From the NCBI GenBank assembly GCA_002419055.1, contig DIFI01000006.1:166585-230584 (forward strand): DNA of 64,000 nucleotides, given 5' to 3'. Made by a program: the position numbers and the translations under genes. This stretch comes from Peptococcaceae bacterium UBA5752. Its GTDB lineage: Bacteria > Bacillota > Dehalobacteriia > UBA4068. Under the pieces are notes generated by a model. That model saw only the letters and a list, made by a program, of their open reading frames with translations, did no database searches and was not told the origin of the DNA. Shown piece by piece: positions 45,200 through 53,143 of this stretch. Within the stretch, counting starts at the first letter, position 1; each line of letters begins with the position of its first letter.

Positions 45200-46126
45200 A
45201 TGAAAACATTGCTTGTCGGAGCCGGTGCTTTAGGTTGCTTTTTCGCATCAATGATCAAACGAGCAAATGGCGAAATTACAATATACGATATTAACCAGGA
45301 CAAGGTCGATATCATCAATAATGTCGGGATTACTATCCACAAAAAAAGTGGAGATACAATTGTTGTGCCGGTTCCTGCTATTTCTAATATTGAGGACGCC
45401 CCAAAGATAGATTTGATAATGTTATTGGTCAAGTCTTATCAAACGGAAAGAGCTGCCCGTGATTTGGCTTTGATCGATAACGGCTCTTTTAAAGTATTGA
45501 CTCTGCAAAATGGGCTTGGCAATACTGACGAATTAATTAAGTATCTTAATAAGCAACGGGTGTTTTCCGGCATCACATATCAGGGGGCTTACGAGACAGC
45601 GCCTGCTACTATTAACCATACCGGCAACGGGTTAACCACTATTGCTCCGGTGGACCAAAAAATGCTGCAGATAGCTATGGATCAGGCACGCTACCTCAGC
45701 AATTGTAACATCCCCTGCGGCGCAACTACAGATTTAGACGCGATCAGTTGGAAAAAACTGATTGTCAACAGCACTATCAATCCGTTATCGGCTATTCACG
45801 GATTGAAAAACGGCCAGCTGCCTAAAAATGCCGAAGCCGTCCGCGATATGGTTGCCTTGGTAGTGGAAGGGGTTACGGTTGCCCAAAAAATAGGTATCCC
45901 CTTAAGTTACGGCGAGACTTGGGCTGAGGTGCTGGACACTTGTCGCGATACTGCCGAAAACCGTTCTTCGATGCTGATTGATATTGATAAAGGCCGCCCC
46001 ACCGAAATCGAGGCCATCAACGGCAGCATTGTCCGCATCGGCGAAGCCAATGGTATCGATACCCCTACCAATGTGCGAATGATCCGTAGGGTAATATCAT
46101 TACATCGTAATAATTTTTTTAATTAA
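45200..46126 (+). CDS. panE: 2-dehydropantoate 2-reductase
   Basis: 308 residues. It reduces ketopantoate to pantoate with NADPH. Rossmann motif VGAGALGCFFA at the N-terminus; QNGLGN; the catalytic Lys in SWKKLIVNSTINPL; and the C-terminal domain with SSMLIDIDKGRPTEIEAINGS. It pairs with panB. panC is not in the window. A terminator follows. Confidence 0.95.
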   Translation: MKTLLVGAGALGCFFASMIKRANGEITIYDINQDKVDIINNVGITIHKKSGDTIVVPVPAISNIEDAPKIDLIMLLVKSYQTERAARDLALIDNGSFKVLTLQNGLGNTDELIKYLNKQRVFSGITYQGAYETAPATINHTGNGLTTIAPVDQKMLQIAMDQARYLSNCNIPCGATTDLDAISWKKLIVNSTINPLSAIHGLKNGQLPKNAEAVRDMVALVVEGVTVAQKIGIPLSYGETWAEVLDTCRDTAENRSSMLIDIDKGRPTEIEAINGSIVRIGEANGIDTPTNVRMIRRVISLHRNNFFN

Positions 46127-46160
46127 GTATTAAGTGAATACAAATCTCTTGTTCAACATA

Positions 46161-46190
46161 AAAAGGCTCCGGTTTACCGGAGCCTTTTTC
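46161..46190. terminator. Bidirectional terminator between panE and htpG
   Basis: AAAAGGCTCCGG-TTTA-CCGGAGCCTTTTT, between convergent genes. Confidence 0.93.
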
Positions 46191-46202
46191 CTCTTTTACT
46201 TA

Positions 46203-48083
46203 CTATTTCATCAGAGTGCAGATATCATCACTGAAAGCCGTCGGGTCTTCTATTAATAAACCCTCCATCAATAAAGATTGATTGTATAATACCCTGGTTA
46301 TTAAATTGAATTTTTCTTTATCATGCTCGTAAGCATCTTTTAAGGCAAGGTACACATCATGATCTTTGTTGATCTCAAGTATTTTCTGGGCCGAAATTTC
46401 ATTGCTATTAGGTAATGACTTAAGAATTTTCTCCATTTCAATTGATAGGCCGCCTTCACTGCTTAAACATACCGGATGGGTTTTCAATCTCTTGGAAACA
46501 CGGACATCCTTAACTTTATCGCTTAAATACTCTTTCATTGAAGCAAGAATCTCTTTATCGTTATCCTCTTGAGATGCGTCTTGGCTTTGATCATCGTTTT
46601 CTTGTAAATTTAAATCACTTTCGGAAACGGATTTGAATTCTTTTTCTTTGTAGCTATAAATAATTCTCAGCGCAAACTCGTCCACATCATCGGTTAGATA
46701 CAAAACTTCATAGCCCTGATCAAACAGCATTTCCGCCTGAGGCATTTTATCAATGCGTTCTATCGATTCTCCGGAAGCAAAATAGATGTATTTCTGGTCT
46801 TCTTTCATCCTTGAGACATACTCATTCAAAGTAACCATGCCTTTTTCTTTGGATGAGTAAAACATCAGTAAATCCTGCAAATCATCTTTATCGGCGCCAA
46901 AGCTTTTATAAATAGAAAATTTTATCTGGCGGCCAAATGAATTAAAGAACTTTTCATACTGCTCCCTTTCGTTTAACAGCATATTCTCCAGTTCTTTTTT
47001 AATATGATTTTTGATGCTCTTGGCAATTATATTCAGTTGCCGATTATGCTGCAGCATCTCTCTGGATATGTTCAAAGAAAGGTCATCAGATTCCACCATA
47101 CCCCGAACAAAACTGAAACAGTCAGGTAAAAGATCGGGGCACTTTTTCATAATCAAAACACCGTTGGAGTAAAGCTCCAAACCTTTTTCGTATTCCGGGG
47201 TATAAAAATCGTACGGAGGCTTCTCCGGAATATACACAAGTATATTATACTGGACTACACCTTCGGCTTTGGTATGAATGTATTTTAAAGGCTTGTCTAA
47301 GCCAAAATGCTTTTCATTATAAAACTGCTCGTAATCCTCTTTTTTTAGCTCGCTTTTGTTTTTGCGCCACAGAGGTACCATGCTGTTAAGTATTTGCTCT
47401 TCAACGATAGGCTCATATTCATTGGTTTTACCATCCACCAAACGCGTGGTATGCACATCCATTTTAATGGGGTAACGGATAAAATCCCAATGTTCTTTAA
47501 CCAAAGAGCGCAGATGGTATTCGTCTAAAAATTCATCGTATTGCTCTTCTTCGGTATTATCTTTGATGGTGAGGATGACTTCCGTACCTACATTGTCTTT
47601 TTGGCAAGGTTCAATCGTATAGCCCGCAGAACCTTCCGATTCCCATTTATAGGCCTCATCACTGCCAAATGCCTTGCTGATAACCGTAACATTTGCGGCA
47701 ACCATAAAGGCAGAGTAAAAGCCCACGCCGAACTGGCCTATGATATCATAGCCGTCCTCTATTTCGTTTTCTTTCTTAAAGTTCAATGATCCGCTTTGGG
47801 CAATGACACCAAGATTATCTTCCAGCTCCTCTTTGGTCATGCCGATACCGGTGTCTATAATCTTTAAAGTTCTCTTTTCTTTATCGGGGATTATTGTAAT
47901 ATAATAATCATCCCTGTCAAAATGGATTGATTCATCTGTCAATGTTTTATAGTATAATTTGTCGATGGCGTCACTGGCATTGGAAATCAGCTCTCTTAAA
48001 AATATTTCCTTGTGCGTATATATGGAATTGATCATCAGGTTTAACAATTGCTTTGATTCTGTTTTAAACTGTTTTTTTGCCAT
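46203..48083 (-). CDS. htpG: Hsp90 chaperone HtpG
   Basis: 626 residues, full length. GHKL ATPase motifs: ELISNASDAIDKL, IIDTGIGMTKEEL, and GQFGVGFYSAFMVA; later SLNISREMLQHNR of the middle domain. Cytosolic ATP-dependent chaperone. A CGGAGGTAG ribosome site is present. It lies downstream of hsp20 on the same strand, so it may share CIRCE control by read-through past a moderate hairpin at 48135-48166. Confidence 0.97.
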   Translation of the reverse strand: MAKKQFKTESKQLLNLMINSIYTHKEIFLRELISNASDAIDKLYYKTLTDESIHFDRDDYYITIIPDKEKRTLKIIDTGIGMTKEELEDNLGVIAQSGSLNFKKENEIEDGYDIIGQFGVGFYSAFMVAANVTVISKAFGSDEAYKWESEGSAGYTIEPCQKDNVGTEVILTIKDNTEEEQYDEFLDEYHLRSLVKEHWDFIRYPIKMDVHTTRLVDGKTNEYEPIVEEQILNSMVPLWRKNKSELKKEDYEQFYNEKHFGLDKPLKYIHTKAEGVVQYNILVYIPEKPPYDFYTPEYEKGLELYSNGVLIMKKCPDLLPDCFSFVRGMVESDDLSLNISREMLQHNRQLNIIAKSIKNHIKKELENMLLNEREQYEKFFNSFGRQIKFSIYKSFGADKDDLQDLLMFYSSKEKGMVTLNEYVSRMKEDQKYIYFASGESIERIDKMPQAEMLFDQGYEVLYLTDDVDEFALRIIYSYKEKEFKSVSESDLNLQENDDQSQDASQEDNDKEILASMKEYLSDKVKDVRVSKRLKTHPVCLSSEGGLSIEMEKILKSLPNSNEISAQKILEINKDHDVYLALKDAYEHDKEKFNLITRVLYNQSLLMEGLLIEDPTAFSDDICTLMK

Positions 48084-48134
48084 TATTCTACCTCCGAATA
48101 GTTGATAAATATTGATGAAAACCCTGCATATTAA

Positions 48135-48166
48135 AACACACCGGTGGGCCGATCGATGTGTTTTTC
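48135..48166 (-). terminator. Hairpin between hsp20 and htpG
   Basis: AAAACACA / TGTGTTTT arms with a structured loop; the minus-strand side ends in TTTTAAT. It may partly terminate the hsp20 transcript before htpG. Confidence 0.6.
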
Positions 48167-48208
48167 AGCATATTACAATTTATATCCATATTAATCTATT
48201 TGGCTTGT

Positions 48209-48655
48209 CTATTCAATATCGATTTTTACAGAATTATCGGGTTTATCTTTTTTCGGTACCTTGACAGTTAATACACCATCTTCAAGTTTTGCCTTTATAC
48301 CTTCGGAATCAGCATCCGCCAAGAACACAGTGCGGCTCATTGAAGAATAGCGCCTTTCTTTATGAATATAGTTTTTGTCATTTTCCTCTACGCTTTGTTC
48401 TTTGTTAACTAAGATACTCAATCGTGCTTCTTCAAGCTTAATGCTCATATCATTTTTTTGAATACCGGGTAGTTCCGCCTCCACAATATACTCTTGATCA
48501 TTTTCCTGAACGTCAATCTTAAATGTGTCCCCGGCCAAATTGCTTACAAAACACTTGCCATCATTAAAAAAGTCACCCAGTTTATTTTGAAAGTTATCAA
48601 AACCTGTACTTAAAGCATCAAAATTTTTCTTATTTATGGGATTCCGACCTGCCAT
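48209..48655 (-). CDS. Hsp20/alpha-crystallin small heat-shock protein
   Basis: 148 residues. The alpha-crystallin domain runs about 40-148 with VEAELPGIQKNDMSIKLEEARLSI, then the GVLTVKVPK motif at the end. It holds unfolding proteins for refolding. ATG 48655 with AGAGGAG upstream is preferred over the TTG codons at 48661-48664. Preceded by a perfect CIRCE operator and a strong promoter. Confidence 0.93.
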   Translation of the reverse strand: MAGRNPINKKNFDALSTGFDNFQNKLGDFFNDGKCFVSNLAGDTFKIDVQENDQEYIVEAELPGIQKNDMSIKLEEARLSILVNKEQSVEENDKNYIHKERRYSSMSRTVFLADADSEGIKAKLEDGVLTVKVPKKDKPDNSVKIDIE

Positions 48656-48682
48656 GATCAACAACTCCTCTGTGTTAATCCG

Positions 48683-48709
48683 TTAGCACTCACGGCCCTT
48701 GAGTGCTAA
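48683..48709. promoter_or_regulatory. CIRCE operator (HrcA-binding site)
   Basis: TTAGCACTC-N9-GAGTGCTAA, an exact match to the CIRCE consensus, between the hsp20 promoter and start codon. HrcA repression of hsp20 (and perhaps htpG) is expected. Confidence 0.95.
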
Positions 48710-48716
48710 TTTGATT

Positions 48717-48747
48717 ATTATATAGCATATAATTTTCCATATGTCAA
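48717..48747 (-). promoter_or_regulatory. SigA-type promoter of hsp20
   Basis: Minus strand TTGACA (48742-48747) with TATATA at 17 bases or TATAAT at 19 bases (48717-48724), directly upstream of CIRCE. Confidence 0.85.
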
Positions 48748-48879
48748 TATAAAATACTTATTTTGTCGATATTTTTTTCTAATATCGTTTCACATTTATA
48801 ATATTGGTGGTGAATACGAAAAACTGTAGTTATTTCGCCGGCATAAGCTTTAAGCAATTCTAAAAACAGGAAAAAGGTA

Positions 48880-48908
48880 TTGCATTCTCCGCCGCGCTTT
48901 TGTATAAT
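48880..48908 (+). promoter_or_regulatory. SigA-type promoter upstream of tRNA-Ser
   Basis: TTGCAT (48880-48885), 17-base spacer, TATAAT (48903-48908). It lies about 115 bases before the tRNA. A second TATAAT (48999-49004) sits nearer but lacks a good -35. A 10-bp palindrome GCAACGTTGC (49011-49020) lies between that box and the tRNA. Confidence 0.6.
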
Positions 48909-49025
48909 AGATAAGCGGCAAAAAATCCGGCAAAAATACTTGTAATGCATAAGTTGCGTAGTTTTGTCAGACAGTATGTATTGCGATTATAAAATTTGTA
49001 TAATTCTTGAGCAACGTTGCGACAT

Positions 49026-49118
49026 GGAGAAGTCGCCTAGTTTGGTCGAGGGCGCGCGACTGGAAATCGCGTAAACCCCAAAAGGGTTTCGAGAGTTCGA
49101 ATCTCTCCTTCTCCGCCA
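49026..49118 (+). tRNA. tRNA-Ser (anticodon GGA)
   Basis: All arms fold: acceptor GGAGAAG / CTTCTCC, D-stem GCCT / GGGC, anticodon stem CGCGA / TCGCG with loop CTGGAAA (GGA at 49062-49064), a long class II variable arm AAACCC / GGGTTT, T-arm GAGAG-TTCGAAT-CTCTC, and an encoded CCA end. It is the left border of the accessory region; three similar 3' fragments lie downstream. Confidence 0.97.
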
Positions 49119-49125
49119 CACAACA

Positions 49126-49166
49126 AAACACCTGTATCGGATAGGTACGGGTGTTTATTTTTTGCT
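49126..49166 (+). terminator. Terminator after tRNA-Ser
   Basis: AAACACC pairs with GGTGTTT, followed by ATTTTTT, eight bases past the CCA end. The rest of 49167-49434 is AT-rich with no feature I can support. Confidence 0.78.
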
Positions 49167-49434
49167 CTTTTCGAGAATATTTATCGATATTCAAGTTTCA
49201 AAGGCTTGAAATATTTTGCTGCAATAAATAGTATGCTGGTTTTGGTAGAAAGTATCATTTTTAACGATTTTTAACATGGGTAGCGGGTGGTTTTTTAACG
49301 AATTTTTAACGTGGTAATAAGAATTACAAACAAGAAAGTGCAGCAGTTTTTTTATAAAATATATACTAATAAATAACAATTTATAGTATTATTAATTTAT
49401 TAAAGTTGAAATATTAATACTTTTGAGGTGTACC

Positions 49435-50153
49435 ATGAAAAATAAAATTATTATCTTATTGGTTATGCTTTTTTTAGTAATCGGTACAACATCGTGTAAT
49501 AAAAACCAAGCTAATGAAAATACGACTACTGAAAGTTCCACCACTAACCAAACATCTTATGAAGAAACAACAATTATTCAGTCATTTGTTTTGACCCATT
49601 TGCCCAAAATTATCAAGGGATAATAAGTTATAAAGATGGAGAAAGCCATTACGTAATTAGCAGCGAAACAGGAGAAGAAACTGGTGAATCTATTTTAGGT
49701 GATGCTATTGGTATCATGCCTTTCTTTGACCCACAACAAAATATTTTAGGCACACGGGCTTATACCGCTTGGGGACAAAAAATACATGGTGAAGGAGATA
49801 TTACACAATTAGATTCTGTTTCAGATATTGTAAATGTTGTTAAAACACACAAAAAGATAGCCACTCTTATTCCATTACAAAAAGCTGATTTTTCTTCAAC
49901 ACCTTCCTTCGATAACAAATATGCTATCGCAAACACCAATGGCATTATCACAGATTTCATTTATGATGACGTTGACGGTTTTTATAATACTGACACTTTT
50001 GCTGTTTGTAAAAATAATAAATGGGGATTTATTAATAACAAAGGCGAGCAGATAATCGATTTTATTTTTGATGGCGCGGTGAGCATTGAAACAGGAAAAG
50101 CGTTCGTTAAGCAAAATGGCAAGTGGGGGATTATTAAGATAACGGATGAATAA
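49435..50153 (+). pseudogene. WG-repeat lipoprotein gene, frameshifted
   Basis: The first part (49435-49623) has AGGTG upstream, a signal peptide and lipobox GTTSC, then a Thr/Ser/Asn linker, and stops after an unnatural tail. The next frame is open across the junction (codons reading FDPFAQNYQG, then ISYKDGESHY) and continues to 50153 with WG-type repeats: NNKWGFINNKGEQII and NGKWGIIKITDE. A single -1 shift near 49580-49610 joins the two. No slippery heptamer is in the right frame, so it is probably a mutation and not programmed. The original product would be about 235 residues. Confidence 0.7.
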
Positions 50154-50195
50154 AGCATAATACCCTATTTTCCACCATTTGGCAAATATTGTGTA

Positions 50196-50234
50196 ATAAA
50201 TAAAGGCCCTGACTATTTATCAGAGCCTTTACTG
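50196..50234 (+). terminator. Terminator after the WG-repeat gene
   Basis: AAAGGC-CTGA arms pair with TCAG-GCCTTT with small bulges around a seven-base loop. Confidence 0.6.
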
Positions 50235-50268
50235 TATTGATTATGCTGATATACGCTATTTCTTCAAT

Positions 50269-50498
50269 TTATATTAGGCCTATGGCCTTTAAAAACCGGA
50301 TACAATCGCGGAAGCCGCTTAGGTAAACAACGGCATTTTCATAATCATGGCAGGCGTGAACCGGTTATGATAATTATCGGATATTTGCTGATATTCTTCG
50401 CTCCACCCCTTAGTTATCTCCTGATAAGCGATACTTTGTTGTTTTTGCTCCTCCCACAGCAGATTATAACAGTCTTCTTCCCGCGCTTTGATCGCTCA
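50269..50498 (-). pseudogene. Decayed gene remnant of unknown family
   Basis: On the minus strand one frame reads about 60 codons without a stop (AIKAREEDCYNLLWEEQ, then WSEEYQQISDNYHNRF) and then breaks. The next frame completes VVYLSGFRDCIRFLKAIGLI before TAA at 50269-50271. A stop lies directly upstream, so the start is also lost. The helical composition and terminal GFRDCI pattern look like a small Firmicute hypothetical protein. It fills most of the gene-free gap 50154-50656; the remainder shows nothing clear. Confidence 0.5.
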
Positions 50499-50656
50499 TA
50501 CATAAGAATATAAAAATGATCTGCAAGGTATCATAGTGGTGGGTAAAGGGTATTTTTGAGAAGTTTTATGCCAATATTGGGACAACCGGTCTTGCATTTT
50601 TAAATAGAGCGTGATATTTTTAAATTAACACATAAAGAGGAGGTTTTATAAAATAA

Positions 50657-51178
50657 ATGGATATTAAACCATATATTCGAGAAGTTCCTGATTGGCCGAT
50701 AGAAGGCGTAAGTTTTAAAGATATCACCACCCTGCTGCAAGACCCTAAACTTTTTACGTATGTGGTGGATGAAATGATTGAGCCGTTTAAAAACATAGAA
50801 ATTGATAAGGTTGTGGCAATAGATGCCCGCGGTTTTCTGCTGGCAACACCGATTGCTTATAAAATTGGCTGTGGCGTGAGTTTAGTAAGAAAAGAAGGCA
50901 AATTGCCATATAGAACCATCAAAGAAAGTTATCAAAAAGAATATGGGCTAGATGTTTTGGCAATGCATGAGGATACTATTGCCAAAGGTGAGAAAGTTTT
51001 AATAGTGGATGACCTGTTGGCTACCGGCGGTACTATAGAAGCAACAATAAAAATGATTGAACGATTAGGCGGAGAAGTGGTCGGCGCCAGTTTTATTATT
51101 GACTTGCCGTTCTGCGGCGGCAGCAAAAAATTAACTAAATATAACATGAAATGGCTGGTATCATACGATGAAGAATAA
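50657..51178 (+). CDS. apt: Adenine phosphoribosyltransferase
   Basis: 173 residues. It converts adenine and PRPP to AMP. The PRPP-binding motif VLIVDDLLATGGT is at residues 115-127; the N-terminal IREVPDWPIEGVSFKDITTLL and the DARGFL segment are typical Apt. GAGGAGG lies upstream. Its end overlaps the mtnP-like start by 11 bases, so the two salvage enzymes are translationally coupled. Cargo of cassette A. Confidence 0.95.
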   Translation: MDIKPYIREVPDWPIEGVSFKDITTLLQDPKLFTYVVDEMIEPFKNIEIDKVVAIDARGFLLATPIAYKIGCGVSLVRKEGKLPYRTIKESYQKEYGLDVLAMHEDTIAKGEKVLIVDDLLATGGTIEATIKMIERLGGEVVGASFIIDLPFCGGSKKLTKYNMKWLVSYDEE

Positions 51179-51899
51179 AATAGGAATTATTGGCGGCAGC
51201 GGTCTTGACGACCCCAACATTTTAATCAATCCCCAAGAAATTGATTTAGATACTCCTTATGGAAAAACGTCGGACAAATTAATCTGCGGATCTATCGGAG
51301 ATACAGAGGTAGTCATACTAGCCAGACATTCCAAGCAACACAGCATTTCACCAACCAAAGTGCCCTATCTTGCTAACATCTGGGCTTTAAAAGAAGTTGG
51401 ATGCACACAAATTTTAGCAACAACCGCCTGCGGTTCCCTACGGGCGGAAATGAAACCGGGAGATTTGGTTTTTATCGACCAGTTTATTGACCATACCAAG
51501 TTGAGAAGATTATCTTTTTTTGAAGACGAGGTTGTCCATACGCCCATGGCCGAACCATTTGACGCTGGCCTGCGCCAAAAGTTAGTAGCGGTAGCCAAAG
51601 AGCTGGGTTTTAAATACCACGACAAGGGCACCATGATAACCATCGAAGGGCCGAGATTTTCCACCAAGGCGGAATCAAGAATGTTTCAATTATGGGGAGC
51701 CGATCTGATCAATATGTCAACAGTACCCGAAGTTTCTCTGGCCAACGAATTGCAAATACCCTACCAATCAATAGCCATGGTAACTGATTATGATTGCTGG
51801 AAAGACGACGAGGAATCAGTCTCATTCGAATTGATCCTGAAGAGGATGAAAGATAACTCTGAGAAAGTAAAACAACTGTTAATAAAAATGGCTGAATAA
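51168..51899 (+). CDS. mtnP: S-methyl-5'-thioadenosine phosphorylase (MTAP/MtnP type)
   Basis: 243 residues. Family motifs: GIIGGSGLDD, ARHSKQHSISPTKVPYLANIWALK, TTACGSLRAEMKPGD and IDQFIDHTK, TIEGPRFSTKAES, and NMSTVPEVSLANEL. It phosphorolyses methylthioadenosine to adenine and methylthioribose-1-phosphate; the upstream apt would recycle the adenine. A methylthioinosine or other nucleoside specificity cannot be excluded. The stop (51897-51899) abuts the first tRNA-Ser remnant. Confidence 0.9.
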   Translation: MKNKIGIIGGSGLDDPNILINPQEIDLDTPYGKTSDKLICGSIGDTEVVILARHSKQHSISPTKVPYLANIWALKEVGCTQILATTACGSLRAEMKPGDLVFIDQFIDHTKLRRLSFFEDEVVHTPMAEPFDAGLRQKLVAVAKELGFKYHDKGTMITIEGPRFSTKAESRMFQLWGADLINMSTVPEVSLANELQIPYQSIAMVTDYDCWKDDEESVSFELILKRMKDNSEKVKQLLIKMAE

Positions 51900-51900
51900 A

Positions 51901-51962
51901 CGCCTGGATATCGCGTTGGCGTGAAAAGCGGTTCGAGGGCACGAATCCCTCCTTCTCCGCCC
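51901..51962 (+). repeat. tRNA-Ser 3' remnant 1
   Basis: It matches the intact tRNA from the anticodon loop to the 3' end: CTGGA-ATCGCG-type anticodon half with one change, a different variable arm, T-arm GAGGG / CCCTC, then CTTCTCC-GCCC. The T-loop has CAC for TTC, so it is no longer functional. The 5' half of a tRNA is absent. It begins two bases after the mtnP stop. Interpreted as a past attachment site. Confidence 0.82.
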
Positions 51963-51963
51963 C

Positions 51964-51998
51964 AAAATCCCTGTAATCGCATGATTACAGGGATTTTT
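51964..51998 (+). terminator. Terminator after remnant 1
   Basis: AAAATCCCTGTAATC-GCAT-GATTACAGGGATTTTT, a long perfect hairpin that now ends the apt-mtnP transcript. Confidence 0.88.
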
Positions 51999-52131
51999 CA
52001 TGCCTTTATTTTAAATTGACGACAATTTTACAACTTAGAAAATTAATACGACATAAGTAGAAATATGTTCTTGAAAATAGTATAATAGAACATAAATTTA
52101 ATAAATAAGAATTATTTTAGGAGTGATTCTA

Positions 52132-52161
52132 TGAAGAATTGCATTGTATTAATGGGATAGT
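52132..52161 (+). pseudogene. Nine-codon gene start remnant or leader peptide
   Basis: TTAGGAG precedes ATG AAG AAT..., reading MKNCIVLMG then TAG. The sequence looks like the start of a flavodoxin-fold oxidoreductase (the usual continuation would be SPR). It may be a truncated gene start or a short leader upstream of the acetyltransferase. Confidence 0.35.
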
Positions 52162-52197
52162 CAGATAATCAGCATAATACAAAGGAGAGTGTTAAAC

Positions 52198-52830
52198 ATG
52201 ACTATTCCCGATACAAATAAATTATATCCCAGAAGCAACGATCACCAAACCATATATCTGAAAAACGCAATTACCAAAGATAATATCAAGGTCGGAGATT
52301 ACACAATATATAACGATTTTTACAATGACCCGCGGGATTTCGAAAAAAACAACGTCTTATATCAGTATCCGGTAAACAATGATAAACTAATAATCGGCAA
52401 GTTTTGTTCGATTGCCTGTAAAGCGAAGTTTCTTATGGCGAGCGGCAATCACACGCTCAAATCACTATCTACTTACCCATTCCCTATTCTTTATGAGCAA
52501 TGGGGGTTGGACGCCGGCCAGGTCAGAGACGCCTGGGATAATAAAGGAGACATTATAGTCGGCAACGATGTCTGGATAGGTTATGACGCTATAATTATGT
52601 CAGGTGTGAAAATTGGTGATGGTGCAATTATTGGCACCAGAGCAATAGTTACTAATGATGTTCCACCTTATACTATTGTTGGAGGCATTCCTGCAAAAGT
52701 CATAAAGAAAAGGTTTAGTGATGATATAATTTTAAAATTATTAAAAATTAAGTGGTGGGATTGGCCGGACGAAAAGATTCGGGCCAATATTCAACGCATC
52801 CAATCGGGAAATATTGCTGAATTGGTTTGA
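52198..52830 (+). CDS. Vat-type xenobiotic acetyltransferase
   Basis: 210 residues with the left-handed beta-helix fold of the Vat/CatB group. Visible: DKLIIGKFCSIA, the active-site His region GNHTLKSLSTYPF, IIVGNDVWIGYDAIIMSGVKIGDGAIIG, and PPYTIVGGIPAKVIKKRF. Length and order closely follow streptogramin acetyltransferases (VatA/VatD). Acetylation of streptogramin A would confer resistance, but related enzymes have other or unknown substrates. AAAGGAG supports ATG 52198. The only intact gene of cassette B. Confidence 0.82.
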   Translation: MTIPDTNKLYPRSNDHQTIYLKNAITKDNIKVGDYTIYNDFYNDPRDFEKNNVLYQYPVNNDKLIIGKFCSIACKAKFLMASGNHTLKSLSTYPFPILYEQWGLDAGQVRDAWDNKGDIIVGNDVWIGYDAIIMSGVKIGDGAIIGTRAIVTNDVPPYTIVGGIPAKVIKKRFSDDIILKLLKIKWWDWPDEKIRANIQRIQSGNIAELV

Positions 52831-52863
52831 TATTATTAATGATAATTGGCAAAACATAATCAT

Positions 52864-52928
52864 CTACGACTAGAAATCGCATAGGCATCAAAAGCACCTC
52901 GAGGGTTCGAATCCCCCCTTCTCCGCCA
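52864..52928 (+). repeat. tRNA-Ser 3' remnant 2
   Basis: From CTAGAAATCGC (anticodon loop, changed to AGA) through a variable arm (AGGCA...CACCT), T-arm GAGGG-TTCGAAT-CCCCC, to CTTCTCC-GCCA. The CCA end is kept; the 5' half is missing. The variable arm differs from the intact tRNA and from remnant 1, so it is not a simple copy of the local gene. Confidence 0.82.
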
Positions 52929-52967
52929 AAAAAAACCCTCTGTATGTCATACAGAGGGTTTATTTTT
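52929..52967 (+). terminator. Terminator after remnant 2
   Basis: AAACCCTCTGTATG-T-CATACAGAGGGTTT followed by ATTTTT. The rest of the 52831-53143 gap is AT-rich without other signals. Confidence 0.88.
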
Positions 52968-53143
52968 ATGGAGTAATTTTTGAGGCAAACAAATTGCTAA
53001 CAGAAATATTATATTATTTTTGCTGAAACATTGTTTAAATTATATGATTTACTTCTACGTTTACTAAAAATCAATTTGTTGTCTCTGAAGACATCGGAAC
53101 CATTTGAAAATTGAATTTTTCCTAAAATAACGGAGATATTAAA

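Noticed and set aside
48886..48893. CTCCGCC motif upstream of the tRNA as another tRNA remnant
   Set aside because: Only seven or eight bases match, without a T-arm, and they lie within the spacer of a good promoter.
49435..50153. Programmed -1 frameshift in the WG-repeat lipoprotein
   Set aside because: No slippery heptamer in the proper frame and no downstream pseudoknot was seen; simple mutation is more likely.
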